A program made the translations under genes and the position numbers. DNA of 21,358 nucleotides from JAWVZS01 sp964507825 (GTDB lineage: Archaea; Thermoproteota; Nitrososphaeria; Nitrososphaerales; Nitrosopumilaceae): positions 1 to 21,358 of the forward strand of contig CAZDQM010000007.1 of NCBI GenBank assembly GCA_964507825.1, given 5' to 3'. Of the stretch, positions 6,499 through 14,243 are shown piece by piece. How positions within the stretch are numbered: position 1 is the stretch's first letter; every line of letters starts with the position of its first letter. The notes under the pieces were generated by a model. It saw only the letters and a list, made by a program, of their open reading frames with translations, was not told the DNA's origin and searched no databases.

Positions 6499-8334
6499 TT
6501 ACATAATACCATTCTTTATCTTCCTATAACATAGAAAAGTTACCGCAAAATCACCCGTATGTCCTTTTTGCGTGCAGCCTATTTTCTTCAGATATTCTTT
6601 CTCCTCGTCGTCTAAGGTGTTAAACAGCGTAACGGTATTATTCTTCTCCTCACCGCCCCTCTCCTCTATCTCAAACAGTTTTTTACGTATGGACTCCAGC
6701 CTTGGATCGCCCCTCTCATTTGCAATCTCGGCATGGATCATGTTTAAAATCTCCGCGTCCGCTTGGACCTGCACGCTTTGGTGCGGTCTAGTAACCTGCT
6801 CTTCAAAGTTTCGCACCATTATCGGTATGACAAACGGCTGGTGTGACGTCCACATGTAGCTTTTACCGCGTATGGGCTCGTTTAGAATCTGCGTGATTAT
6901 GTCGTCCGAATAGTGTGCGTTGGCGTTTGATAGTGCATGAAGGTCGGCCTTGCTCAGCAGGTGGAACACGAAAAAGTTGTCCCCCTGGCTTACGATTTCA
7001 GTCGGGATACTCCCCGGTTGTTGCGTTATGAATATGCCGCCAAGGGAGTACTTTCTACCCTCCTTGGCAAGCTCCACAAACGCAGACGATGAGTTCCTGT
7101 TGGCTTCTGCTAGAACTGTATGCGCCTCTTCTAAGACGAATGTTGCCTTTATCAGGCTGGTTCCACCATGCTTGATAAAATTGTCCTTGTTCTCCTCAAA
7201 GATGCTCTTGATTATGATGGAGCTTACGTCCTTGGCGGTGCGGGAGTCGATTCGCGATATATCAAATATTACCACCTCGCCGCGGCGTAAGATTCTCTTG
7301 ATTATCTCTACGGTGTCCGCGTCCGGGCGGTGAAGCCTTTGTATGGCCGGTACCATGTTGTTTATTATCGCCTGTGTCACCACGTTCTTGGTATCGTCAA
7401 TATCCTGATGACTCTTCTTGCGTATTATGCCATCAATTTCACTTGGCTTCGTGTTCCATCCATCTCTGTACAACAAATCCACAAGACTGCGCCAATCCGC
7501 CATATCCATACCCATCAGCTTGCCAAAGAATACCATCTCGTGCTTTTCGGGCGGGACCATCACTGGGATAACTATCTTGTGTGAGATACCTCTGAGATCC
7601 AGCTTTATGTCATGTAACACGTTGCGCAACTCGTCATTCATCTTCTGATTGGTGCACAGTAGCGCGCCGCGCGCGTCCATTATGCCAGGCCTGCCGTTTT
7701 TGTCGGTTACGGCATATTCGCCCTCCGGATCAAAGACTAGCAATCCGCCGTTATCACTCTTCCACTCACTGCATATGATCTTCATAAGGTTGCTTTTTCC
7801 GTATCCGGCCCTAGCAAAGATGAACGTCCTCTTCGAGTTCAGGTTGCCCTGATCAAAGCGTATCTCTACGGAGTCATCGAGTGCGTGGTTTCCTATGTGG
7901 ACGTCAGAGTCCCGGCCCTCCACCGCGCTACTTATTATTCCACGAAACTCCTCGTCTGTAGGTAGGCTCACCTTGCTTGTGATCTGCGGTATCTTTCTTA
8001 GTCCGGGCAGGAACGCCCCACCTGATGTGGCGCCTAGTACCTTTACCCTTACGCGATAACTGATCTTGCTTTTCTTGATGTCATGCCCTATGGCGTCTAT
8101 CTCGCCTTGCGAGGTTATCTCGTTGAGCCATTTTTCACCCATGAATGTCATGAATTCGCCCCGAGGCACATAATCCATCACCCTGACTACGATGTGCTCG
8201 CCTACGTTCCTGATGAGAAGAAGATCGCCAATCTCTATTGGAAAGTCTGGCTTGTATGGGGCTATTAGGTACGCGATATACTCAGACGAGGAGCTCTCCA
8301 GCCCCACGAATATTCCGACTATGTCCCGACTCAT
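6499..8334 (-). CDS. herA: HerA-type DNA translocase/helicase ATPase
   Basis: A 611-aa protein with an N-terminal HAS-barrel-like region (about 1-110) and a FtsK/HerA ATPase core: Walker A ARAGYGKSN (about 174-182), a first acidic motif LLVFDPEGEY (198-207), Walker B LEEAH (401-405) and sensor-like FITQQPGSIP (435-444), preceded by EGRKYSLGG, whose arginine is a candidate finger. Archaeal HerA forms a hexameric ring that pumps DNA through NurA during double-strand-break end resection with Mre11-Rad50 (family knowledge). Its ATG overlaps the nurA stop by 4 nt (ATGA), so the two are co-translated. Mre11 and Rad50 are not in the window. Confidence 0.93.
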   Translation of the reverse strand: MSRDIVGIFVGLESSSSEYIAYLIAPYKPDFPIEIGDLLLIRNVGEHIVVRVMDYVPRGEFMTFMGEKWLNEITSQGEIDAIGHDIKKSKISYRVRVKVLGATSGGAFLPGLRKIPQITSKVSLPTDEEFRGIISSAVEGRDSDVHIGNHALDDSVEIRFDQGNLNSKRTFIFARAGYGKSNLMKIICSEWKSDNGGLLVFDPEGEYAVTDKNGRPGIMDARGALLCTNQKMNDELRNVLHDIKLDLRGISHKIVIPVMVPPEKHEMVFFGKLMGMDMADWRSLVDLLYRDGWNTKPSEIDGIIRKKSHQDIDDTKNVVTQAIINNMVPAIQRLHRPDADTVEIIKRILRRGEVVIFDISRIDSRTAKDVSSIIIKSIFEENKDNFIKHGGTSLIKATFVLEEAHTVLAEANRNSSSAFVELAKEGRKYSLGGIFITQQPGSIPTEIVSQGDNFFVFHLLSKADLHALSNANAHYSDDIITQILNEPIRGKSYMWTSHQPFVIPIMVRNFEEQVTRPHQSVQVQADAEILNMIHAEIANERGDPRLESIRKKLFEIEERGGEEKNNTVTLFNTLDDEEKEYLKKIGCTQKGHTGDFAVTFLCYRKIKNGIM

Positions 8335-9440
8335 ACCCTGCCTCCGAGCAAGCCCTTGCTTATGGTCTCACCTAGAAACGCCGCATCGCGCACGTACTCT
8401 GCAAGACCCGCATCCGTGTTTTTTATCAGGCCATCCATAATGGAATCCCGCAGTATTGATGCTGGTATGCCCAGACCGGCGGCAAATTCATGGGCCTTCA
8501 TTATCGTCTGCGGGTATCCGGGAACGGGATACGATGCTACCGAGTCCCTTGCTAGATAGCCTATTATCTCACTAATCTCATCGTCTGTGTATATTGGGGT
8601 CCCGCTCCCTAGGTACTTTGGGATCTCTACTGTGACAAATAGGTTCTTGTGCCTTGCCAGCTTTACTATGTAGAGGCTACCAAAGGCATAGTCGAGTGGT
8701 TCTGCCTTTTCTGGGTCAAGCCGACCGTGCCCGCTCCACCTGTATGCCATGTTTTCTATGTCCAGCGGCACCTCCACGTACCCGATCATGTCATCGGGAA
8801 ATATTCTCTCGCACATTATAGCCACGTTTAGCAAAAACATGATCTTTGATGACTTTGCCACGCCTACTAGCTTGACGTGATCTTTTTCGCGCCTGATCGC
8901 ATTTATCAACGGCGCAACCAGATCCGGCTTGATCTTCTTGGTTCTAAGGAGGCCATCCTTGAGTATTATCGTCTTCTCATCCTTGGAGGACGTTGCCAGC
9001 CTGTCAAATATGCAGGCAATCTCTCCGATCTCCATCAGCGTGCCCCTGTCGGTGATGATTTCAGATATCTCCGTCAAACTGTTCTTGCCAAGCATTCCTA
9101 GGAATCTCCTTACTGCCGGGTTCTCCTCAAGGCCGGTAAGTATTGTATCGAGCTCGTCGGTTCCCCTAAGGTCTCCTGTTGGAGCGGCGAATTTCAGCCT
9201 TATGTTACCATTGGAGTCTGCCACCTCGACTATGTCGAACTCGAATGGATCAAAGTGCAGGTTGAACATGCCGCCGTCAAACGACTTGAACGACACGGGC
9301 GTGTATGAACCAGACGGATCGACTGGGACAAATTTCATGCTCCTGACCCTGTCGCGCAACATGCTGACCTTGTTCATCTGGTTCTGCAACAGGGATTCTA
9401 GGTTTGAAACGTCCTCGGGCGCATAGCCTGCAATGGTCAC
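8331..9440 (-). CDS. nurA: NurA-family nuclease
   Basis: A 369-aa protein; NurA is the 5'-3' nuclease partner of HerA. Conserved acidic positions are recognisable: SFDGG (D55) near the N-terminus, ILKDGLLR (D162) and the GVAKSSK stretch (193-199), followed by YVEVP and the C-terminal IPKYLGSG and PGYPQTIMKAHEFA motifs typical of NurA. Translation starts at GTG 9440; a TATA-like CTTTTTTAGAC (about 9460-9471, minus strand) lies 26 nt upstream, so the mRNA is probably leaderless. The herA start overlaps the nurA stop. The pair is divergent from the RNase HIII-like gene. Confidence 0.87.
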   Translation of the reverse strand: MTIAGYAPEDVSNLESLLQNQMNKVSMLRDRVRSMKFVPVDPSGSYTPVSFKSFDGGMFNLHFDPFEFDIVEVADSNGNIRLKFAAPTGDLRGTDELDTILTGLEENPAVRRFLGMLGKNSLTEISEIITDRGTLMEIGEIACIFDRLATSSKDEKTIILKDGLLRTKKIKPDLVAPLINAIRREKDHVKLVGVAKSSKIMFLLNVAIMCERIFPDDMIGYVEVPLDIENMAYRWSGHGRLDPEKAEPLDYAFGSLYIVKLARHKNLFVTVEIPKYLGSGTPIYTDDEISEIIGYLARDSVASYPVPGYPQTIMKAHEFAAGLGIPASILRDSIMDGLIKNTDAGLAEYVRDAAFLGETISKGLLGGRV

Positions 9441-9562
9441 GGTTAACGGTTTGTAATACGTCTAAAAAAGTGATCGTGTTTTAGCAGTACTCAAACATGA
9501 TAACAAATTTTTGTACCATTACAATACTGCATATGATATCATCCTTTCACTGACTCATTAAG

Positions 9563-9577
9563 ACATTTAATATGTCA
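9563..9577 (+). promoter_or_regulatory. Promoter of the upstream ORF/RNase HIII-like gene
   Basis: ACATTTAATATGT is a TATA-like box inside a short palindrome (GACAT...ATGTC, 9562-9576). Its centre is about 27 nt before the GTG at 9595, the distance expected for a leaderless transcript starting at that codon. Confidence 0.5.
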
Positions 9578-9594
9578 CACCACGCTAGTTAGCT

Positions 9595-9663
9595 GTGATA
9601 ATAGCGGCGTTGCCACTGGTCACGGTCATTCTGACCAAGAATAGACAGGCTGGCGGCAGATGA
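9595..9663 (+). CDS. 22-codon upstream ORF coupled to the RNase HIII-like gene
   Basis: GTG 9595 to TGA 9663 encodes a short hydrophobic peptide with a basic tail (begins MIIAALPLV, ends RQAGGR). The TATA box about 27 nt upstream makes this GTG the likely first codon of a leaderless mRNA, and the TGA overlaps the ATG of the next gene (ATGA). This fits a leader ORF whose translation delivers ribosomes to the downstream start. The alternative is that the nuclease simply has a 65-nt leader and the ORF is fortuitous. Confidence 0.4.
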   Translation: MIIAALPLVTVILTKNRQAGGR

Positions 9664-10688
9664 GTTATCGTGTTTCCACTCCACAGTCACACGAGGCCGG
9701 TGCCAGCGGCAAGACATGGAAGATACCTACAGAAAAGATCCTACTAGTAGAGCAATTAATCAAGGAATTTGATGCCAAAAAGCAGCCCACCCCGGGCCAG
9801 TATGAAACGTGGCGGTACAATGTCGGCAAAAGCCAGTTTACTATGTACACGTCAGGTAGCCTGTACAACAACCAGATGTCCGATGATACAGTAGAACTGC
9901 GAAGAAGAATAGATGTCTTGGTCCAGAAACGATTCAAGACAACTGGCGCAACGATGCGCCTTGGGATGGATGAGACGGGCAAGGGTGAGGTTCTAGGGGA
10001 CGCGATATTGTGCTGTGCATGCTATCCTGATGAAATTGCCTCGGATGTGGAGGCGATCATAGGACAGGCGGACACGAAAAACTACAGATCACTTGGCTAT
10101 TGGAATGCGATACGCGTAAAGATAAAAGCACTGCAAAATAGGGGACTGGAATTTCAGATTCGAGCCATTCCACCCGCAACCATTGACCGGTACCACCTGC
10201 ACAAGACAATGGATATAGTCTACAAGGCCATCCTTTCAGATACCATTCGTGGAAAGACGATCTCAGAGTGTAGCGTGGTACTAGACGACTACCATCCTGG
10301 AGATGTCCTTAAGGTGTATCTGGATGATCTATCGGACCTAGGCGCCAAGGTGATTGTGGAGGAAAAGGCAGATGACACCTACTTGGAGGCAAAATTGGCA
10401 TCAGTTCTAGCAAAGGAGGTGCGAAACAACACCATGAATGCAATCAATGAAGGTTTTAAGATAAACGACCTGATTCCTGGTTCGGGTAATACGTTTGACT
10501 CCAAGACAACGAATTGGCTACATGCATGGAAGGCCGATGAAAGGCCATGGCCACCGTTTGTTAGGACGTCGTATTATACGGTGAGGAAGATCGACGGACT
10601 GACCAAGGTGAAAAAGCAAATTCCCCCCACCAATCGGGATTTTGTCACCACCAATACAAAAGACATCTCAGCACAGTTCATGTCATGA
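9660..10688 (+). CDS. RNase HIII-like ribonuclease H
   Basis: A 342-aa protein. The N-terminal region (about 45-72, YETWRYNVGKSQFTMYTSG) resembles the TBP-like substrate-binding domain that distinguishes RNase HIII from HII. The catalytic domain shows GMDETGKGEVLGD (D104, E105), VVLDDY (D209/D210) and EEKADDTYLEAKLASVLAKE (D238), i.e. the four acidic residues of type 2 RNases H. It would cleave RNA in RNA/DNA hybrids. RNase HIII is mainly bacterial and uncommon in archaea, so this may be transferred or an archaeal offshoot. It is divergent from nurA-herA. A general RNase HII assignment is the main alternative. Confidence 0.8.
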   Translation: MSYRVSTPQSHEAGASGKTWKIPTEKILLVEQLIKEFDAKKQPTPGQYETWRYNVGKSQFTMYTSGSLYNNQMSDDTVELRRRIDVLVQKRFKTTGATMRLGMDETGKGEVLGDAILCCACYPDEIASDVEAIIGQADTKNYRSLGYWNAIRVKIKALQNRGLEFQIRAIPPATIDRYHLHKTMDIVYKAILSDTIRGKTISECSVVLDDYHPGDVLKVYLDDLSDLGAKVIVEEKADDTYLEAKLASVLAKEVRNNTMNAINEGFKINDLIPGSGNTFDSKTTNWLHAWKADERPWPPFVRTSYYTVRKIDGLTKVKKQIPPTNRDFVTTNTKDISAQFMS

Positions 10689-10690
10689 CT

Positions 10691-10727
10691 ATGATATAAC
10701 GGAAAAAACTGTCACAGGTTATATCAT
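10691..10727. repeat. Perfect 10-bp inverted repeat after the RNase HIII-like gene
   Basis: ATGATATAAC (10691-10700) and GTTATATCAT (10718-10727) are exact reverse complements around a 17-nt A-rich spacer, beginning 3 bp after the nuclease stop. It could fold as a weak 3'-end hairpin or act as an operator; the right arm contains the ATG of a possible small ORF. Confidence 0.5.
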
Positions 10728-10884
10728 GCCATCAAACGCGGATACTCGGGAGATTAATGGAAAAGCTCGGCAGGATGCTAGCCCAACCTGTCCTGATTCG
10801 TCACATACGTCAATACCTTCCACAAACAACGCGGCCGAACGCTGGCTTGCGCTAGATAATAGTGCACAGGAAGATACGCGGTAA
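10726..10884 (+). CDS. Possible 52-aa small protein
   Basis: ATG 10726 to TAA 10884, a hydrophilic peptide (begins MPSNADTREING) without recognisable motifs. The inverted repeat at 10691-10727 overlaps its start. It is followed 4 nt later by an even shorter ORF (10889-10972, 27 aa, MAEKTMKIMGNLSS...), so the two might form a mini-operon. I do not recognise either; chance ORFs are quite possible. Confidence 0.25.
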   Translation: MPSNADTREINGKARQDASPTCPDSSHTSIPSTNNAAERWLALDNSAQEDTR

Positions 10885-10888
10885 TATC

Positions 10889-10972
10889 ATGGCAGAGAAG
10901 ACGATGAAGATTATGGGCAATCTGTCCTCATGCGCTTTCACATGGAAGAATTGCGGGCTTGACTACCTATAA
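10889..10972 (+). CDS. Possible 27-aa peptide ORF
   Basis: ATG to TAA, sequence beginning MAEKTMKIMGN with two Cys (C15, C22). The only support is its position 4 nt after the preceding 52-aa ORF. Confidence 0.15.
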   Translation: MAEKTMKIMGNLSSCAFTWKNCGLDYL

Positions 10973-11062
10973 GAGATTGCAAAGTATGTCTAAGTAATGC
11001 GGATCATGTTAACACTTGCGATCAAATGATTATCTGTATTGCATCGGGCGGTTTTTAAGCAG

Positions 11063-11099
11063 TTATGCAACAAACTTCAAAAACTGAAACCTTATTTAT
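11063..11099 (+). promoter_or_regulatory. Promoter of candidate ncRNA (upstream 14-mer plus TATA box)
   Basis: TTATGCAACAAACT (11063-11076) precedes a TATA-like CTTATTTATG (11091-11100). The same 14-mer occurs at 11372-11385 in front of another TATA box. A start about 26 nt after this box falls at about 11120, just where a closing RNA stem begins. Confidence 0.5.
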
Positions 11100-11120
11100 G
11101 TAGCAGGCCCATATGATAAT

Positions 11121-11208
11121 GTCAAAGGGCGATGCAGTGTATCGCCTATGGGGTTGTGCTAGTGGGGCGTTCCCGGCTACACATCCTTGACGATCATGGA
11201 CGTTTTTT
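11121..11208 (+). ncRNA. Candidate structured small RNA
   Basis: The segment folds by eye into a closed three-way shape. A closing stem GTCAA(a)G (11121-11127) pairs with CTTGAC (11186-11191). Hairpin 2 is GGCGAT/ATCGCC (11128-11133/11141-11146, 7-nt loop). Hairpin 3 is TGTG(c)TAGT(g)GGG with CCC(g)GCTACACA (11155-11167/11172-11183, CGTT loop, one bulge and one G-G mismatch). A T6 run (11203-11208), the usual archaeal terminator, ends it, and a TATA box sits 26 nt upstream. No reading frame explains these features. It is not a tRNA, and I saw no RNase P or SRP RNA hallmark motifs. Function unknown. Confidence 0.45.
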
Positions 11209-11371
11209 ACGCTAGCCGGTAGGTATTGACTTTGGGCTGTTTTCCTCCAGTTTGCTGTGGACAACCCTGGCTGTCTGGGTTCCTTACGGGGACGCTAGAG
11301 GAATACGACACGCCGCACTATGTATTGTGCAGGATGGTCAGATCATGGCTTTTGTTACGGACTGTGCCGAA
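11209..11371. other. Intergenic stretch without a recognised gene
   Basis: An open frame on + (11252-11440, 62 codons) covers most of it, but its composition is unconvincing and it has no promoter-start relation. I see nothing else to report here. Confidence 0.4.
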
Positions 11372-11407
11372 TTATGCAACAAACTCGATGGTGCAGGTTT
11401 ATTAAAA
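11372..11407 (+). promoter_or_regulatory. Promoter of the 94-aa membrane protein (14-mer plus TATA box)
   Basis: A second exact copy of TTATGCAACAAACT (11372-11385) is followed by TTTATTAAAA (11398-11407), giving an expected start near 11428 and a leader of about 14 nt before ATG 11442. The 14-mer to TATA spacing is nearly the same as at the ncRNA promoter, suggesting co-regulation. Confidence 0.5.
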
Positions 11408-11441
11408 ACAATGAAATACAATCTGATAAGCGTGTGTTGAG

Positions 11442-11726
11442 ATGGCATCTGCAATCATAATTCCAATAGTACTTGTGGCAATAGTGGGACTGACTGGCTA
11501 TCTTATGTACCGATTCATATTATTTGATATGATATGCAGGAATTCAGTCAGCCGTACATTAAAGAGGTACAACATACGCAAGACGCCCTACCAAATAGTC
11601 GAAGAGTTCCACAAGGCGCGTGGCGAGAATCTTGCACCCGGTGAAATTAAAAATCTTGAGAAACAGTACATACAAGACGGCCCCGACCAGTTTCTATCCA
11701 TGTTTGACGCCATAAGGGAGCGCTGA
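11442..11726 (+). CDS. Small single-pass membrane protein (unknown)
   Basis: 94 aa: an N-terminal transmembrane helix (about 5-28) followed by a charged cytoplasmic tail (KRYNIRKTPYQIVEEFHKARGENLAPGE) that looks helical. I recognise no family. It has its own promoter and is convergent with the SPFH gene, the two stop codons being adjacent. The clear coding character (good codon structure, TM helix, promoter at the right distance) supports a real gene. Confidence 0.65.
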   Translation: MASAIIIPIVLVAIVGLTGYLMYRFILFDMICRNSVSRTLKRYNIRKTPYQIVEEFHKARGENLAPGEIKNLEKQYIQDGPDQFLSMFDAIRER

Positions 11727-11727
11727 C

Positions 11728-12591
11728 CTATGGGGTTGTCGGAATCTGTATGAACGGCGTTCCACCCTCGCCGACTACAAGCGGTAGCTTGCCATCCCAG
11801 GCCTGTGTCTTGAGCCACTCTAAGTAGTTGGGGTTTTGTGCAAGGGCCTCGTTGATTATTTGTATTGCCTCTGCTTCACCTTGCGCCTCGGCAATGTTGG
11901 CGGCCGCTACTCCTTTTGCCTGTTGCTCGTTTTGGCGCGCCTCAACTTCGATCCTTCGCAGGTCGTTTTCCGCCTTTAGCGCCTTTTGCTCTGCCTCCAC
12001 CTTTGCCTCTATGGCAGCTGCAAAGAGGGGAGAGAACTGAAAGTCGGTAATCGATATGACCTCGGTCTGGATGTTAAACGTGTTTAGGCGTATGGTTATC
12101 TCACGCTCAATGTCTGCTTTTACCAGCGGTCTCTTGGTGATAAGCTCCTCGGCGTTGTAGTTTGCGGTGACCTGCTTTACAACCTCCTCTACGGCGGGCT
12201 GGATTATCCTGTCCTCGTAGTCAAGGCCCACATTCTGGTACAGGTGGTGCACCGAGTTTGCCGCCGGTCGATAGTTCACAGTCACAGTGGTGGATACGGT
12301 CTGCAGGTCCTTGGATGCAGACGACGTGGATTTTACATACTTGAGCGTCCTTATCTCCATGTTTACCACAGAGTCTGCAAACGGCATGACAAAATGTAGC
12401 CCCTCGTCAAGTGGCGGGACGCTAGTGTCCACCGCGTTCCAGTGGAGTAGCACACCCCTGTGGCCCGCATCAACTATATGTACTGAAGCATACGCGACCA
12501 CTCCTATTACTATTAATACTATTATTCCTAACATGACGCCCCGTGCGGCATTCCTATTGACGTTCATGCCGGGCGATTGATACTTGGACAC
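11728..12591 (-). CDS. SPFH/Band 7 (prohibitin-like) membrane protein
   Basis: A 287-aa protein: one N-terminal transmembrane helix (about 18-38); an SPFH domain (GHRGVLLHWNAV...DEGLHFVMPFADSV, then LQTVSTTVTVNYRP); and a long Ala/Glu/Lys/Gln-rich coiled coil (about 205-255, AIEAKVEAEQKALKAEND and following) ending in a small beta segment. These are the hallmarks of prohibitins, ring-forming scaffolds that organise membranes and regulate membrane proteases. No partner protease is adjacent. The start is taken as GTG 12591; an in-frame ATG at 12567 would remove 8 residues without affecting the helix. Confidence 0.92.
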   Translation of the reverse strand: MSKYQSPGMNVNRNAARGVMLGIIVLIVIGVVAYASVHIVDAGHRGVLLHWNAVDTSVPPLDEGLHFVMPFADSVVNMEIRTLKYVKSTSSASKDLQTVSTTVTVNYRPAANSVHHLYQNVGLDYEDRIIQPAVEEVVKQVTANYNAEELITKRPLVKADIEREITIRLNTFNIQTEVISITDFQFSPLFAAAIEAKVEAEQKALKAENDLRRIEVEARQNEQQAKGVAAANIAEAQGEAEAIQIINEALAQNPNYLEWLKTQAWDGKLPLVVGEGGTPFIQIPTTP

Positions 12592-12831
12592 ATCATATAC
12601 GCATAATGACCGTCTATTATATCTAATCTATACGGCTGGCGTACCTAGAAATTTAACGAATGCACTTGCCGATATCATTCACACTGATGAGTCATGACCT
12701 GAAGGCTTGAATGGATACGGCTTGAGACGATATCTACAGACAATTACTCAGGATATCAACCGGTTACTATCTGTACCCTTAAAAGATTTTTATCTGCTGT
12801 CACATGATCAAGGATTTACAGCGTGATCCAG
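12592..12831. other. Divergent intergenic region, SPFH gene / aroA
   Basis: About 240 bp without a gene. TATA-like GATATAATAG (about 12613-12622, minus strand) could serve the SPFH gene. CCCTTAAAAGA (about 12776-12786) could serve aroA. Confidence 0.4.
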
Positions 12832-14160
12832 ATGGATATATTGATAAAAAAATCCACAAGCCTAGCCGGCACGGTCATCGCGCCAGGTTCCAAGTCGTAT
12901 ACGCACCGGGTTATTGCCGCCGCGTCGCTTTATGGCGGGGAGATGCTGATTCAAAACCCGTCGAACTCGGATGCAAACGCCGCAATGCTTCATGCATGCA
13001 GGCAGCTTGGTGCCTCGATGACGCAGGAGAAGGATGGCATAAGGGTTGGCCGCATCCGGGGCCGTCCGGATGCCGACAGGCCGATCGACTTGGGCAACTC
13101 CGGCACCGCACTGCGCATGGTGATATCTCTTGCATGCTTAGCAGAAGGCAAGCTTGCAATCACCGGGGATCCGTCACTACAAAACCGTCCCACCAGACCC
13201 CTACTTGACGCCCTGCGCTCCATGGGCGCAGACATTACCGGCATTCCAAGGGAGACCCGGGACGGCGAGTTCGACGAGTATGCGCCCATTATAGTAAACG
13301 CAAGGGGGGGACTCGACGGGGGCCGAGTGGAGATCTCCTGCAAGGAGAGTTCCCAGTATCTAAGCTCCCTGCTCCTTGCAAGCGGCCTTGCCAGCCGCGA
13401 TGTGGAAATCCATGTTACGGACATGGTAGCATCTAGACCGTATGTCGAGATGACCATGGAGGTACTAGATAACTTTGGAATACGTGTCCGGAGATCAGAT
13501 GACTATATGCGGTACACAATAAAGGCGAATCAGGCGCACAAGGGACCGGACACGTACAGGATTCCTGGGGACTATTCGCAGGCGGCATTCTTTATGGCCG
13601 CGGCATGCCTAGTTGACTCTGACGTACGTATAGGCGGGCTTGACCCGCATGACCGGCAGGGTGACAAGGTAATCGTAGACATTCTGCAAGAGATGGGCGC
13701 CGAGATAGGCGAGGATTCCGGATACATTCTTGTCCGTGGCCCGTTTAAGCTGCGCGGCATCGAGGCTGATTTAGTAGATGCTCCTGATCTGTTCCCTGTA
13801 CTGTCCGTCCTTGGCATCTACGCATCGGGCAAGACTAGACTGTACAACATGCCGCAGATACGATCCAAGGAGACTGACCGAATATCAGTCATTGAACGCG
13901 AGTTTGCAAGATATGGTATCAGGACAGAGTCCGGAAGGGACGAGATGACCGTATATAGCACTGATCTGCCCGAGGGAAAATACGTATTTAGCGCCCGCGG
14001 CCGGCAGGGCGTCACTGACCACCGCGTGGCCATGGCGCTCTCCCTGATTGGCATCCGCACCGGTTCGGCGGTAATAGAGGAGGCCGACAAAATATCTGTA
14101 TCATATCCAGACTATACTCGTGACATGAACGGGATAGGCGCGTCCATGGAACAGATGTGA
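12832..14160 (+). CDS. aroA: 3-phosphoshikimate 1-carboxyvinyltransferase (EPSP synthase)
   Basis: About 442 aa, the usual length. It joins phosphoenolpyruvate and shikimate 3-phosphate in the chorismate pathway. Family motifs are plain: APGSKSYTHR (18-26, with K21), DLGNSGTALR (86-95), TGDPSLQNRPTRPL (111-124), and later SKETDRI and DHRVAMAL. I chose ATG 12832 because the family starts a few residues before the first strand (MDILIKKS); an in-frame GTG at 12823 would add three residues. A TATA-like CTTAAAAGA lies about 50 nt upstream. No other shikimate gene adjoins it; a transporter gene follows after an 83-nt gap with its own promoter. Confidence 0.96.
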   Translation: MDILIKKSTSLAGTVIAPGSKSYTHRVIAAASLYGGEMLIQNPSNSDANAAMLHACRQLGASMTQEKDGIRVGRIRGRPDADRPIDLGNSGTALRMVISLACLAEGKLAITGDPSLQNRPTRPLLDALRSMGADITGIPRETRDGEFDEYAPIIVNARGGLDGGRVEISCKESSQYLSSLLLASGLASRDVEIHVTDMVASRPYVEMTMEVLDNFGIRVRRSDDYMRYTIKANQAHKGPDTYRIPGDYSQAAFFMAAACLVDSDVRIGGLDPHDRQGDKVIVDILQEMGAEIGEDSGYILVRGPFKLRGIEADLVDAPDLFPVLSVLGIYASGKTRLYNMPQIRSKETDRISVIEREFARYGIRTESGRDEMTVYSTDLPEGKYVFSARGRQGVTDHRVAMALSLIGIRTGSAVIEEADKISVSYPDYTRDMNGIGASMEQM

Positions 14161-14212
14161 CGTGCTGACACTGCACGAGGTGATACGGGCAAGCCGCGCC
14201 ATCTGCCACATG

Positions 14213-14224
14213 ACTAAAATAATT
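14213..14224 (+). promoter_or_regulatory. TATA box of the Nramp-like gene
   Basis: ACTAAAATAATT, centred about 25 nt before the TTG at 14244. It supports TTG as the start of a leaderless message. Confidence 0.5.
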
Positions 14225-14243
14225 CTGTAGAAAACAACCTTGG

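Noticed and set aside
6499..9440. HerA-nuclease anti-phage defence system
   Set aside because: The partner is a recognisable NurA, and the pair matches the housekeeping archaeal resection module; no defence-type effector (DUF4297, SIR2) is adjacent.
11121..11191. Fluoride-riboswitch-like GGGCGATG opening of the putative RNA
   Set aside because: The conserved 3' half (TGATG with the pseudoknot partner) is absent and the downstream gene is not a fluoride exporter.
11252..11440. 62-codon + strand ORF
   Set aside because: No start signal and unremarkable composition; the promoter of the next gene (14-mer and TATA) lies inside it.
12683..12701. C/D-box sRNA-like CTGATGA ... CTGA
   Set aside because: The spacer between the C-like and D-like boxes is only 8 nt, and no second C'/D pair follows at usable distance.
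12804..13208. ORF in another frame starting at ATG 12804, closer to the aroA TATA box
   Set aside because: Overlaps aroA in a different frame and has no protein-like character; aroA motifs are complete in its own frame.
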